Below, one piece after another: positions 7,028 through 15,688 of a stretch of DNA of 64,000 nt. Location: NCBI RefSeq assembly GCF_002197845.1, contig NZ_NIDE01000004.1:1054001-1118000 (forward strand), written 5' to 3'. Under the pieces are notes generated by a model. That model searched no databases. It was not told the DNA's origin and worked only from the letters and a program-made list of their open reading frames with translations. The stretch is from Fimbriiglobus ruber (GTDB lineage Bacteria > Planctomycetota > Planctomycetia > Gemmatales > Gemmataceae). Positions within the stretch are counted from its first letter, which is position 1. Each line of letters opens with the position of its first letter. The translations under genes were made by a program, and so were the position numbers.

Positions 7028-9167
7028 ATGCCAGTCTATTGGTTGATCGCCGCGTCCGAGAACCTGCGGGCGGCGGTCTACGGCGACACGATCCACGACC
7101 CGAAGGCTTTCACCGCCCTGCGAACTCGCATCGACGGCGTTTTGGCCAAGGTCTTCCCCGGGCAGGTGGTGATCGTCCGCGACCGGCTGTCCGGCTACCG
7201 GCCGTTCGACGGACTCGCCATCCTGCTCGTCGAAGTCCAGCCGGACGCCACTTCGGTCCCCGTCCCCTCCGGACTGTTCCCCTCCCCCGGCACCTTCATC
7301 GTCAAGGTCGCCTTTGACGGCATGGCAGGCGAACTCCATTCGGAACTGCGGGCCTGGGACACCTCCCGCCCCGCGCACCTGCGGAGCGACAGCGTGTTCG
7401 TCTCGCTCGACCCGTATCCGTCGCGGGAGTCCGGCCGGCCGCCTGAAGCCCTGGTGTACGGGGACGCGTCGGCCGTACTCGGCCAGAAAAACCCACTGAG
7501 CCTGGAAGACGCCGTAATCCGGGCGTGCCGGTTCGGTCAGCCGCGGCCGGAATCGATCGGCCGGCTACTCCGCACCCTGTACGAGCGGTTAGAAACGCAC
7601 TTTTACCCCTGTTCGGTGCCGGTCCCGCCGACCGAATACTTGGCACCAACGGCCCGCCCGCGGTTGACGGACCTCCTCCTCCCCTGGCGGGAGCCGTCGG
7701 GCTCCGACCGGTTCGCCGCCGCGCCGCCGATCAAATCGGGGTCGCACGACGAGGATCTCCGCCAAATCCGCCGCGAGACGCTGGCATTATTGGCGGACGA
7801 CCACGCGGCCTTCGCCGACCCGTTCGACTTCCTGACCGGCGCGTGGGAGGTGCCGGGCCTCGCGCCGGTCGTCCTCCGGGGATTCTCGCACGGCGACCTC
7901 CACGGTCGCAACGTCCAGGTGGCGGTCGTGGCCGACGACGCCGACCACTGCGCGGTCTTCGACTACGAGAAAATGCGGGGGACAACTTCCTGGCGTGGGA
8001 CTTCATCAAAATGGAAGTCGAGCTGGCCGTCCGGCTGCTCGCGGCTCAGGGCGCCGCGGCCATGCCGGCGTTCGTCCGCCAGGCGCTCACGTTCTGGCAG
8101 TGCGTGGCCGCCGGGATCGACGAGTTCGACCGGCACGCGGCCGTCGACTCGTGCAACCCGGACGCCGGCCTGCTTTCCCCACTGGACCCCCAGTTGGCCG
8201 CGCGGGTGAAAGCACTGCCAGCCTCGCTCGCCCAGCTGGCGGCCAGGCTCGTCGACCTGCGGCGGATCGCCCACCGGCACCTCGGGGCCCTCCGCGAGCG
8301 CGGATTCGACTGGCTGGAGGAGTACGACTTCTTGCTCGCCTGGTACGCCGGCCGGGCGGCCCTGTACCCGAACTACGAGCCGCGGATGACGGCCGCCGCC
8401 ATCGTCGCGGCTGGGGTGAGCGCCCGGCGCCTGATCCGCCCGCCCGCCACCCCGCCGACCCCGACCCGGGCTCCAGGGGAAACGAGCTACCGCCCACGCT
8501 TCCTCCTCGCCCGCGGTCTCGCCCGCGGCGGGGACGCGGCCCGATTGGCCGACGGCCTTCGTCTCCTACAAAACCTGCGGGCGGACTACCCGCACGCCCT
8601 CGAAATCGAAGAGGAGTTGGCCCTCGGTTACATCGAGCGAGCGGACTTCCCGGCGGCCGAGGAGCTGCTCCACCAGATCGAGGCCCGCTACCGGCACACA
8701 ACGGCCGAGACGCCGGCCCGCCTCGGCGCGCTCTGGAAAAAGCGGGCGGCGGCAGTCGCGCCGGCCGACCGGGTGGCCCTGCGGCGGGCGCTCGATTGTT
8801 ACCGCCGGGCCGAGGCGATCCGCGGGGACCACTTCCCGGCGATCAACGTCGCCAGCCTGCAATACTTACTCGGGGAACGGGCGGCGGCCGTCGAGCAGGC
8901 CGAGCGCGTCCTCGGTTTGCTCGACGCGGCCGACCCGCCGCCCGACGGCTTCTGGCCCCACGCGACCCGGGGGAAGCCCTCCTGCTCACCGGCGGCGACC
9001 CGGCCGAAGCCGTGTCGTGCTACCGGCGGGCGGTCGCCGACCGGGGTTGCACCCCGCGGGACCGCGCGAGTATGCGGTGGCAGCTCGAACTGATCCGCCC
9101 GCTGTTCGACCCGCCTGTTCGCGACGCCTTGACGGACGATACATTAAATGGCCTGTTCGGAACCTGA
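7028..9167 (+). CDS. Kinase-fold (APH-like) protein with C-terminal TPR region, two apparent frameshifts
   Basis: With one base restored at each of two G5 runs (7977-7981 and 8969-8973) the gene gives a continuous 713-residue protein ending at 9167. Residues about 290-330 contain RGFSHGDLHGRNVQV and, about 25 residues later, FDYEKM, which match the catalytic loop (HGDLHxxN) and metal-binding segment of aminoglycoside phosphotransferase/protein-kinase folds. The DNFLAWDFIKMEVELA segment follows. The last third is helical and TPR-like (EIEEELALGYIERADFPAAE; ALDCYRRAEAIRGDHFPAIN). The N-terminal 280 residues are unfamiliar. The next gene follows after 15 bp, so co-transcription is likely. Similar kinase-like domains occur as accessory parts of STAND-type conflict systems. 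The substrate is unknown. Confidence 0.65.
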
Positions 9168-9182
9168 TCCGGAGGCTGAGTC

Positions 9183-9473
9183 ATGACCATATACACCCCC
9201 GCCCCGCTCGATACTTCGACCGTGATTCTTCCGCCATCACTGCACGGACTACTGGAGGAGTTGGCCAAGAACACGCACGATGTCTGGGCTGTCACCCGGA
9301 TCAAGCAGGGCTGGAGCCACGGCTCCGCCCGCGACGACGCGGCCAAGAAGCACCCCTGTCTCGTCCCCTACGCCGACCTGCCGGAGGGCGAGAAGGAGTA
9401 CGACCGGAATACGGCCGCGGAGACGCTGAAGGCCATCCTGAAACTGGGATACACCATCGGCGAACCGGCGTAA
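9183..9473 (+). CDS. Stand-alone RyR-domain protein
   Basis: 96 residues that are almost wholly one RyR domain: VWAVTRIKQGWSHGSARDDA, then KKHPCLVPYADLPEGEKEYD, then AETLKAILKLGYTIGEP. The W-x(5-8)-GW-x-G...HPCLVPY..LPE.EK..DR...TLK..L..GY pattern is the signature of the domain first described in ryanodine receptors. In bacteria the domain has been proposed from comparative genomics to recognise nucleotide-derived ligands. It starts 15 bp after the kinase-like gene and is followed by a long hairpin and the TIR gene. A second RyR domain ends the membrane protein at 13566-15605, so the two probably act in one pathway. Confidence 0.85.
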   Translation: MTIYTPAPLDTSTVILPPSLHGLLEELAKNTHDVWAVTRIKQGWSHGSARDDAAKKHPCLVPYADLPEGEKEYDRNTAAETLKAILKLGYTIGEPA

Positions 9474-9500
9474 CAGTGACCGACACGGGCCGAAGTTGCC

Positions 9501-9622
9501 CCCCCGGATTCACATCCGGGGCTACCTTGTGCCGCCCCTAGCGGGGCTTCGAACCAGTACCCGTGACGGATCTGAGCCCCGCTAGGGGCGGCACAAGGTA
9601 GCCCCGGATGTGAATCCGGGGG
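9501..9622. repeat. 122-bp near-perfect hairpin (48-bp inverted repeat)
   Basis: The left arm 9501-9548 and right arm 9575-9622 are exact reverse complements over 48 bases, separated by a 26-base loop. The arms contain GGATTCACATCCGGGGCTAC and a CCGCCCCTAGCGGGG core. The element fills the gap between the RyR gene and the TIR gene. No obvious target duplication is visible. It could be a small non-autonomous palindromic element (MITE- or REP-like), and as RNA it would form a very stable stem that could end or reduce transcription before the TIR gene. Confidence 0.9.
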
Positions 9623-9751
9623 CAGCTCGGGCAAGCGTGAAAACCGTATTCCGAAGCAGACAAGTCTTTTTGAATGCGCCCGGGCCAAATAATCAGTAAA
9701 GTGTCAGCACCTTCGACAGTTCCGTCGGCATCTTGTCTGAGGGATTCGCCC

Positions 9752-12700
9752 GTGAGCCTGGATCAGACCGAATACGAACTCTTCGTCTCCTACGCCCGGA
9801 AGGACAACCGGCCCATACCGGAAACGTTCCCGCACGGCTGGGTGGTGGCGCTCAAGGATTTCATCCTGGCCGACCACCGGCAGTATTCGCCCGCCCCACT
9901 TCGCGTCTTCTTCGACACGGACGAAATCCGCGACATGGACGACTGGCGGAACCGCATCCTGGGGGCGCTGCGGCGGTCCAAGGTGATGCTGATCTGCCTG
10001 TCGCCGAATTATTTCGCCAGCCAGCCCTGCCGCTGGGAGTGGGAGGAATACCAGGCGCGGCAGCACCACAAGCTGATGGGGTCCGATTCGCACGCGACCG
10101 TCTATTTCGTCGAGGTGCCCGGAACGAACGAGCAGGAGAACGCCCGCCGGCTCGACGCGTTGATGGAAAAGAACTTTACCGACCTCCGGCCGTGGTTCCC
10201 GGCCGGCGCGGCGGCCATGCAGGAGGAGGCCGTCCGCCAGCGACTGGCGGTACTGGGCCAGAGTCTCTGGGAGCGGATCGACCGCGCCCGCCGCGCCCTC
10301 ACCGTACCCGGCAACGTGCGGGGCATGACGCCGTACTTCGTCGGCCGGAACCGCGAACTCGCCGACCTGCACCGGCTCGTGGGTGTCGGCAAGATCGGTC
10401 TCGTCACTGCGGTCCACGGCCTCGGGGGACAGGGGAAGACCGAACTCGCCGTCGCCTACGCACGGAGCTACGCCGATAGTTACAACGTGGGCTTGTGGTG
10501 GCTGCCGGCGGAAGGAAAGAAGGATCTGCTGCCGCTGCTTGGCGAACTCGCCTGGGTGCCCGAGTTCGGCTACACGCCTTCCGAGGCCGAACGGAACGAC
10601 GGGGAGAAACTCGGCCGCGCCGTCCTGCTCGAACTTCATCGGCGAGCCGAGGCCGCCCGGGAAAGAGACCCCGCGAAGGCGCCGGCCGCTTTAATTTTGC
10701 TGGACAACGTCTCCGAACCCACACTCCTCGCATCAACACAACTTTCGCGGTTGCGGAAGGCGGACTGGCTCCGTGTCATCGCCACCACCCGCCTCGACCC
10801 CCGACCACTCGACCCTGTCGGCAAAGCCCTCGGTCAAGTGCTGGTCGATTCGCTCGACCCGGACACTGCTCTGTGGCTCATCCGGGAACACCTGCCCGGC
10901 GAATCGTTCCGGACACCCCGGGACGAGGCCGACGCCCGCGAGATCGTCCGCGAACTCGGCGGGTTCACTCTGGCCGTCGAGCAGGTGGCGGTCTTTCTCG
11001 GGGTCAATCCGGAAGTGACACCGGGCGATTACCTCGCCCGGTTGCGTGCCGAGGGTCTGCCCAGCACTGACGCCCTGGTGAATGCTGACACTGCGGGGCA
11101 GATCGAACACCAGCAGAAGCAGCTGCGTCCGATTCTGGAATCGATGCTGGCGCAGCTGCCGGCCGCCGGGCGAACGCTCCTGGGTTTTGCGTCCTTCCTC
11201 CCCCCGGACCTGGTCCCCTGGCCGTGGCTGCGGGAACTTACCTGTCAGCGACACCCCGAGATTGCGGAGACAAAGCCCGGCTATCCCGATCCGTGGGTGA
11301 CGCTGCGCCGCCAGGTCGAGGGACTTCGCTTCCTCACCGGCTCGATCGAAAGCGAATTCGCCCGGATGCACCGACTCATCGGCGCCCACCTACGAGATGA
11401 AATCGACGAAACCCTTGACAGCGAACTCCGCGCGTTCGTGGCCCGACGATCAGACCAGATTTACCAGGAGCCCTACGCTCCCGCGGAATGGGAGTTGAGT
11501 GCCATCCTCGTAGCGGTTCCCCATCTTCTGCAAGCGCGAGCAGATCGTGGGCTAGCCATAGACGCGATGTTCCTCTCAGACAAGGTTCTCGCTTACCGTG
11601 ACATCCCAGCGGCTTTTGCCCTTTTGCGTACGACCCGTTCGACAATCGAACAACTGGCCCAGGCCGACCCGACCAACGCCCAGATGCAGCGGGACCTGTC
11701 GATCTCGTTCGAACGGCTGGGGGACGTGAGCGTGGCGGCCGGGACCTGGCCGCCGCCCGCGGGTACTTCGCCGACGGACTCCGGATTCGCAACAACTGGC
11801 CCAGGCCGACCCGACCAACGCCCAGATGCAGCGGGACCTGTCGATCTCGTTCGACCGCTTGGGGGCGTGAGCGTGGCGGCCGGGACCTGGCCGCCGCCCG
11901 CGGGTACTTCGCCGACGGACTCCGGATTCGTCAACAACTGGCCCAGGCCGACCCGACCAACGCCCAGATGCAGCGGGACCTGTCGATCTCGTTCGACAAG
12001 TTGGGGGACGTGAGCGTGGCGGCCGGCGACCTGTCCGCCGCCCGCGGGTACTTCGCCGACGGACTCCGGATCGCCCGGCAACTGGCCCAGGCCGACCCGA
12101 CCAACGCCCAGATGCAGCGGGACCTGTCGATCTCGTTCAACAAGCTGGGGGACGTGAGCGTGGCGGGCGGCGACCTGTCCGCCGCCCGCGGGTACTTCGC
12201 CGACGGACTCCGGATCGCCCGGCAACTGGCCCAGGCCGACCCGACCAACGCCCAGATGCAGCGGGACCTGTCGATCTCGTTCAACAAGCTGGGGGACGTG
12301 AGCGTGGCGGCCGGCGACCTGTCCGCCGCCCGCGGGTACTTCGCCGACGGACTCCGGATTCGGCAACAACTGGCCCAGGCCGACCCGACCAACGCCCAGA
12401 TGCAGCGGGACCTGTCGATCTCGTTCGACCGCTTGGGGGGCGTGAGCGTGGCGGCCGGGGACCTGGCCGCCGCCCGCGGGTACTTCGCCGACGGACTCCG
12501 GATTCGGCAACAACTGGCCCAGGCCGACCCGACCAACGCCCAGATGCAGCGGGACCTGTCGATCTCGTACGAACGACTGGGGGACGTGAGCGTGGCGGGC
12601 GGCGACCTGTCCGCCGCCCGCGGGTACTTCGCCGACGGACTCCGGATCGCCCGCCAACTGGCCCAGGCCGACCCGACCAACGCCCAGATGCAGCGGGATC

Positions 12701-13452
12701 TGTCGATCTCGTTCGACCGCTTGGGGGGCGTGAGCGTGGCGGCCGGGGACCTGGCCGCCGCCCGCGGGTACTTCGCCGACGGACTCCGGATTCGTCAACA
12801 ACTGGCCCAGGCCGACCCGACCAACGCCCAGATGCAGCGGGACCTGTCGATCTCGTTCGACAAGTTGGGGGACGTGAGCGTGGCGGCCGGCGACCTGTCC
12901 GCCGCCCGCGGGTACTTCGCCGACGGACTCCGGATCGCCCGGCAACTGGCCCAGGCCGACCCGACCAACGCCCAGATGCAGCGGGACCTGTCGATCTCGT
13001 TCAACAAGCTGGGGGACGTGAGCGTGGCGGCCGGCGACCTGTCCGCCGCCCGCGGGTACTTCGCCGACGGACTCCGGATTCGTCAACAACTGGCCCAGGC
13101 CGACCCGACCAACGCCCAGATGCAGCGGGACCTGTCGATCTCGTACGAACGACTGGGGGACGTGAGCGTGGCGGGCGGCGACCTGTCCGCCGCCCGCGGG
13201 TACTTCGCCGACGGACTCCGGATCGCCCGCCAACTGGCCCAGGCCGACCCGACCAACGCCCAGATGCAGCGGGACATCGCGGTTTCCTATTCCAAACTGG
13301 CGAACCTTTGCGAAAAAGCTGGCGAACCCGAGGCGAACGAGCACTGGCGAGCTTGCCTGGCGGTGTTCGACCGGATGATCGCGGCCGGTTTGCACGTATC
13401 GCCGCAAGACCTTGGCGTTATCGACTGGCTCCGCCGCAAACTCGGTGGTTAG
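9752..13452 (+). CDS. TIR - NB-ARC - TPR (NLR-like STAND) protein, frameshifted within its repeats
   Basis: N-terminal TIR (residues about 5-140): YELFVSYARKD, LRVFFDTDEIRDMDDW, MLICLSPNYFASQPCRWEWE with a glutamate where TIR NADases carry the catalytic one. Then an NB-ARC ATPase (about 190-480): TPYFVGRNREL, Walker A GLGGQGKTELAVAYA, Walker B AALILLDNV, sensor-like RVIATTRLDP, GGFTLAVEQVA. From about residue 633 the TPR part holds twelve 48-residue units (QLAQADPTNAQMQRDLSISF type). Units 1 and 2 contain four one-base losses relative to sister units (11741-11743, 11788-11790, 11861-11865, 11882-11884). Restoring them gives 1234 residues. GTG 9752 is chosen because GAGGG precedes it; an upstream ATG at 9674 has no such site. 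The probable role is regulated NAD-consuming defence. Confidence 0.85.
11651..13290 (+). repeat. Tandem 144-nt repeats (48-residue TPR units)
   Basis: The conserved block ATGCAGCGGGA recurs exactly every 144 bases at 11968, 12112, 12256, 12400, 12544, 12688, 12832, 12976, 13120 and 13264, with two more units before that whose spacing is disturbed by small deletions. The units are almost identical in DNA apart from a few alternating positions (DRLGGV, DKLGDV, NKLGDV or ERLGDV; IAR or IRQ). The order DRLGGV-DKLGDV-NKLGDV appears twice (units 2-4 and 8-10), which indicates higher-order duplication. Such identity implies recent expansion or gene conversion. Confidence 0.95.
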
Positions 13453-13565
13453 TGTTGAACGAAAAGGCCGACTACCCAACCCCGGCGATTAACCGCGTGG
13501 TATCGAACGTGTCGGCTAACGACCTGCGATGATCGTACTTCCCGTTATCTCTTCGAGGTGCCCGA

Positions 13566-15605
13566 ATGAAATCCGTTTCCGAGCGACCGGCTCAGGCCGA
13601 ACCCAACCGGCGCGCCGCAATCAAAAAGTGGGTCTCTCGCCACCTGACGGGGATCACGTTGGTGCTGACGATCGTGACGGTATTGCTGTTGGGCGGAGGC
13701 ATCATTTGGGATGACAAGCTATCCACCGATTGCCAGTGTCTTATTTGGCCGAAGTTCGACCAGTTGAGTAGTGCAATCTACGAGACAACCCAGGTGTTTC
13801 TTTTGAACATGGCGCCACGAGCCGGGGCCAATTACGCGATCACTCTGGGGCGATTGTGTGCGGTGGTTTTGTTCGGGCTCCTCAGTTATCAGATCATTCA
13901 AAAATACTTCGGCGAGTGGCTGGATTACCTGAAGCTACGCATACTGTCCAGGCGGGGCGGACACCACATCGTCTGCGGACTGGGCCGCGTCGGTTGGCCG
14001 ATCGTGAAACAATTGCGCGAGGCGGGGGAACGGGTTGTGGTCATCGAACGCAGCCCGTTCAACGAACAGATCGACGACGCCAAGCGCCTCGGGGCTATCG
14101 TCCTTCACGGCGACGCGACCGAGGAAGAACGACTCCACGCCGCGATGCTGCCGAAAGCCCGCGCCCTCTATGTCGTCACGGGCAGTGACGAGGAAAACAT
14201 CGAAACCGTGGTCGACGCCCAGACGATCCTCGAAAAGGACGGGAACAAGGACGCCGAATTCAAGTGTTACATCCACCTCCTCAACCCGGCACTCGGGGAC
14301 GTTCTGAGTGACACCCTGAAAGAGCCGGGGCGGGCCGGCCACCCGTTCGACATCCAGACGTTCAACGTCGCCCGGAATTCCACCCGGCAGATCATCGTCG
14401 AGGAACTGTCTCGGGTCCGCCCGAGGAAGCCGGACGAGGTCGCGCTCTACGTCCTGATCGGCGCCGGTCCGATGGTCCGGGTGATCGCGTCCCACCTGGC
14501 CGAACTCGCCCACTTCGAGAACGACAAGCGCTCCCGCTTGCTCATCGTCACGGAAAAACCCAAAAAGGCGGCGGACGCCCTCCTCAGCCGGCACGGGCAA
14601 TTCTCCCCCCGCCGCGTAGTCAAGTCCTGGGCGGACATCCGGTTCGACCCGGATGCCGATCACTGGGGGTCCAAGAAACTCCGCCCCGAGCCGAACTATC
14701 AGGTCGACGCCCCGGAGGGCATCGAGTTCGCCTGTCAGGCGGTCTTCACGCCCGCCCCGCACGCGATGAACGACCGGGAGTTTCTGCACGCCCTTGACCG
14801 CCTGACGACGGAACCGGGGGTCCGGCCGGCGATCATTTTCTGCACGGAAGCCGACCAAGACAACTACGGCCAAGCCGAGCAACTGAACACGAACTTGCGG
14901 CTCCACTGCGGCGTCAAGGACAAGGACAAGGACAAGGACAAGGACAAGGACAAGGACAAGGACAAGGACAAGGACAAGGACAAAGACGACCTGCCCATCT
15001 TCGTCTGGCTCCCCCGGCAGGAGCCGCTCAAGCGTTTGCTGAACAAGCGAAAGAAAAACATCCGCCCGTTCGGCTCCTGTCACGACGAACTGATTTTGGA
15101 AAAGCTTCTCGACCCGGTCGAGGACCGGATCGCCGAAGAGATCATGGTCGATCACTACAAACGAGCCAACCCGGCCAAGAGCGAGCAAGAGGCCCGCGAC
15201 GCGTGGAAATTGCAGAAGGAAGGTGAGCGGTATTCCAACCGCATGGCGGCCATCCATTTCCAGGTCAAGCTCGCCTGCTGTGATTTGGAACTGGTGCCCA
15301 AGGAAAAAGGCTCGAACGATTTCAGCCCGATCCTTGCGAAGATCGGAACGCTCGCCCGCATGGAGCACAACCGTTGGATCGCCGAGCGCCTCATGGCGAA
15401 CTGGAGTTACGGCCCCCGCAGCGATTCGCCGCCCCGCCGGACCCAACTTTGTACCTGGGACATATTGAAGGGCAACAATGATCTGAAAGAGGAATTGAAC
15501 AAAGACTTTGATCAAATCCAAACCATACTCAAGCACCTCGATGATCTCGGATACCGCGTCAGAAAAATCGACCCCACCCGGCCGCGCTGTCAGGATGACG
15601 CGTGA
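13566..15605 (+). CDS. Membrane protein with TrkA-N (RCK-like) domain and C-terminal RyR domain
   Basis: 679 residues. Two membrane helices lie near the N-terminus (LVLTIVTVLLLGGGIIW about 30-46; ITLGRLCAVVLFGLLSYQII about 93-112). A Rossmann TrkA-N/RCK domain follows (HHIVCGLGRVGWPIVKQL, ERVVVIERSP, LGAIVLHGDATEEERL, ALYVVTGSDEENI), with a second Rossmann-like half (ALYVLIGAGPMVRVIASHLA). The segment between the helices lacks the TxGYG selectivity filter of potassium channels. The C-terminus is a RyR domain (LARMEHNRWIAERLMANWSY ... LDDLGYRV). A Lys-Asp repeat of 12 pairs sits around residue 451. The gene starts 113 bp after the TIR gene. Nucleotide- or dinucleotide-gated membrane effector is an inference. 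Confidence 0.85.
   Translation: MKSVSERPAQAEPNRRAAIKKWVSRHLTGITLVLTIVTVLLLGGGIIWDDKLSTDCQCLIWPKFDQLSSAIYETTQVFLLNMAPRAGANYAITLGRLCAVVLFGLLSYQIIQKYFGEWLDYLKLRILSRRGGHHIVCGLGRVGWPIVKQLREAGERVVVIERSPFNEQIDDAKRLGAIVLHGDATEEERLHAAMLPKARALYVVTGSDEENIETVVDAQTILEKDGNKDAEFKCYIHLLNPALGDVLSDTLKEPGRAGHPFDIQTFNVARNSTRQIIVEELSRVRPRKPDEVALYVLIGAGPMVRVIASHLAELAHFENDKRSRLLIVTEKPKKAADALLSRHGQFSPRRVVKSWADIRFDPDADHWGSKKLRPEPNYQVDAPEGIEFACQAVFTPAPHAMNDREFLHALDRLTTEPGVRPAIIFCTEADQDNYGQAEQLNTNLRLHCGVKDKDKDKDKDKDKDKDKDKDKDKDDLPIFVWLPRQEPLKRLLNKRKKNIRPFGSCHDELILEKLLDPVEDRIAEEIMVDHYKRANPAKSEQEARDAWKLQKEGERYSNRMAAIHFQVKLACCDLELVPKEKGSNDFSPILAKIGTLARMEHNRWIAERLMANWSYGPRSDSPPRRTQLCTWDILKGNNDLKEELNKDFDQIQTILKHLDDLGYRVRKIDPTRPRCQDDA
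14916..14987 (+). repeat. Hexanucleotide (AAGGAC) microsatellite encoding (Lys-Asp)12
   Basis: Eleven perfect AAGGAC units (14916-14981) followed by one AAAGAC encode twelve Lys-Asp pairs inside the TrkA-N/RyR protein. Because the unit is six bases, slippage changes linker length without shifting the frame. It lies between the second Rossmann-like half and the RyR-containing C-terminal part, so it could tune the distance between them. Confidence 0.97.
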
Positions 15606-15641
15606 GCAAAGACCGTATTACAGGATTTGCGAATACCACTT

Positions 15642-15681
15642 CGCCCATTGGCCGGTGCGTTGATGCACCGGCCAATGGGCG
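15642..15681. terminator. Bidirectional hairpin terminator between convergent genes
   Basis: A 17-bp perfect stem (CGCCCATTGGCCGGTGC paired with its complement) with a 6-base loop sits between the stops of the TrkA-N/RyR gene (15605) and the WD40 gene (15689). There is no long U-tract on either side, so it may act only as a barrier or a weak intrinsic terminator. Confidence 0.7.
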
Positions 15682-15688
15682 CCGGGGG

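Noticed and set aside
7977-8973. Programmed ribosomal frameshifting in the kinase-TPR gene
   Set aside because: The same one-base shortage of G runs also occurs in an unrelated gene (3601-3605), which favours mutation or consensus error.
11651-13290. CRISPR-like regular spacing
   Set aside because: The units are 144 bases long, coding, and have no variable spacers.
11593-13479. 628-residue minus-strand frame across the TPR array (QVPLHLGVGRVGLGQL repeats)
   Set aside because: It is the mirror of the 144-nt repeats; the sense strand continues the TIR-NB-ARC protein with recognisable TPR character.
13935-15536. 533-residue minus-strand frame opposite the TrkA-N/RyR gene
   Set aside because: No domain; the VLVL repeat is only the complement of the AAGGAC microsatellite.
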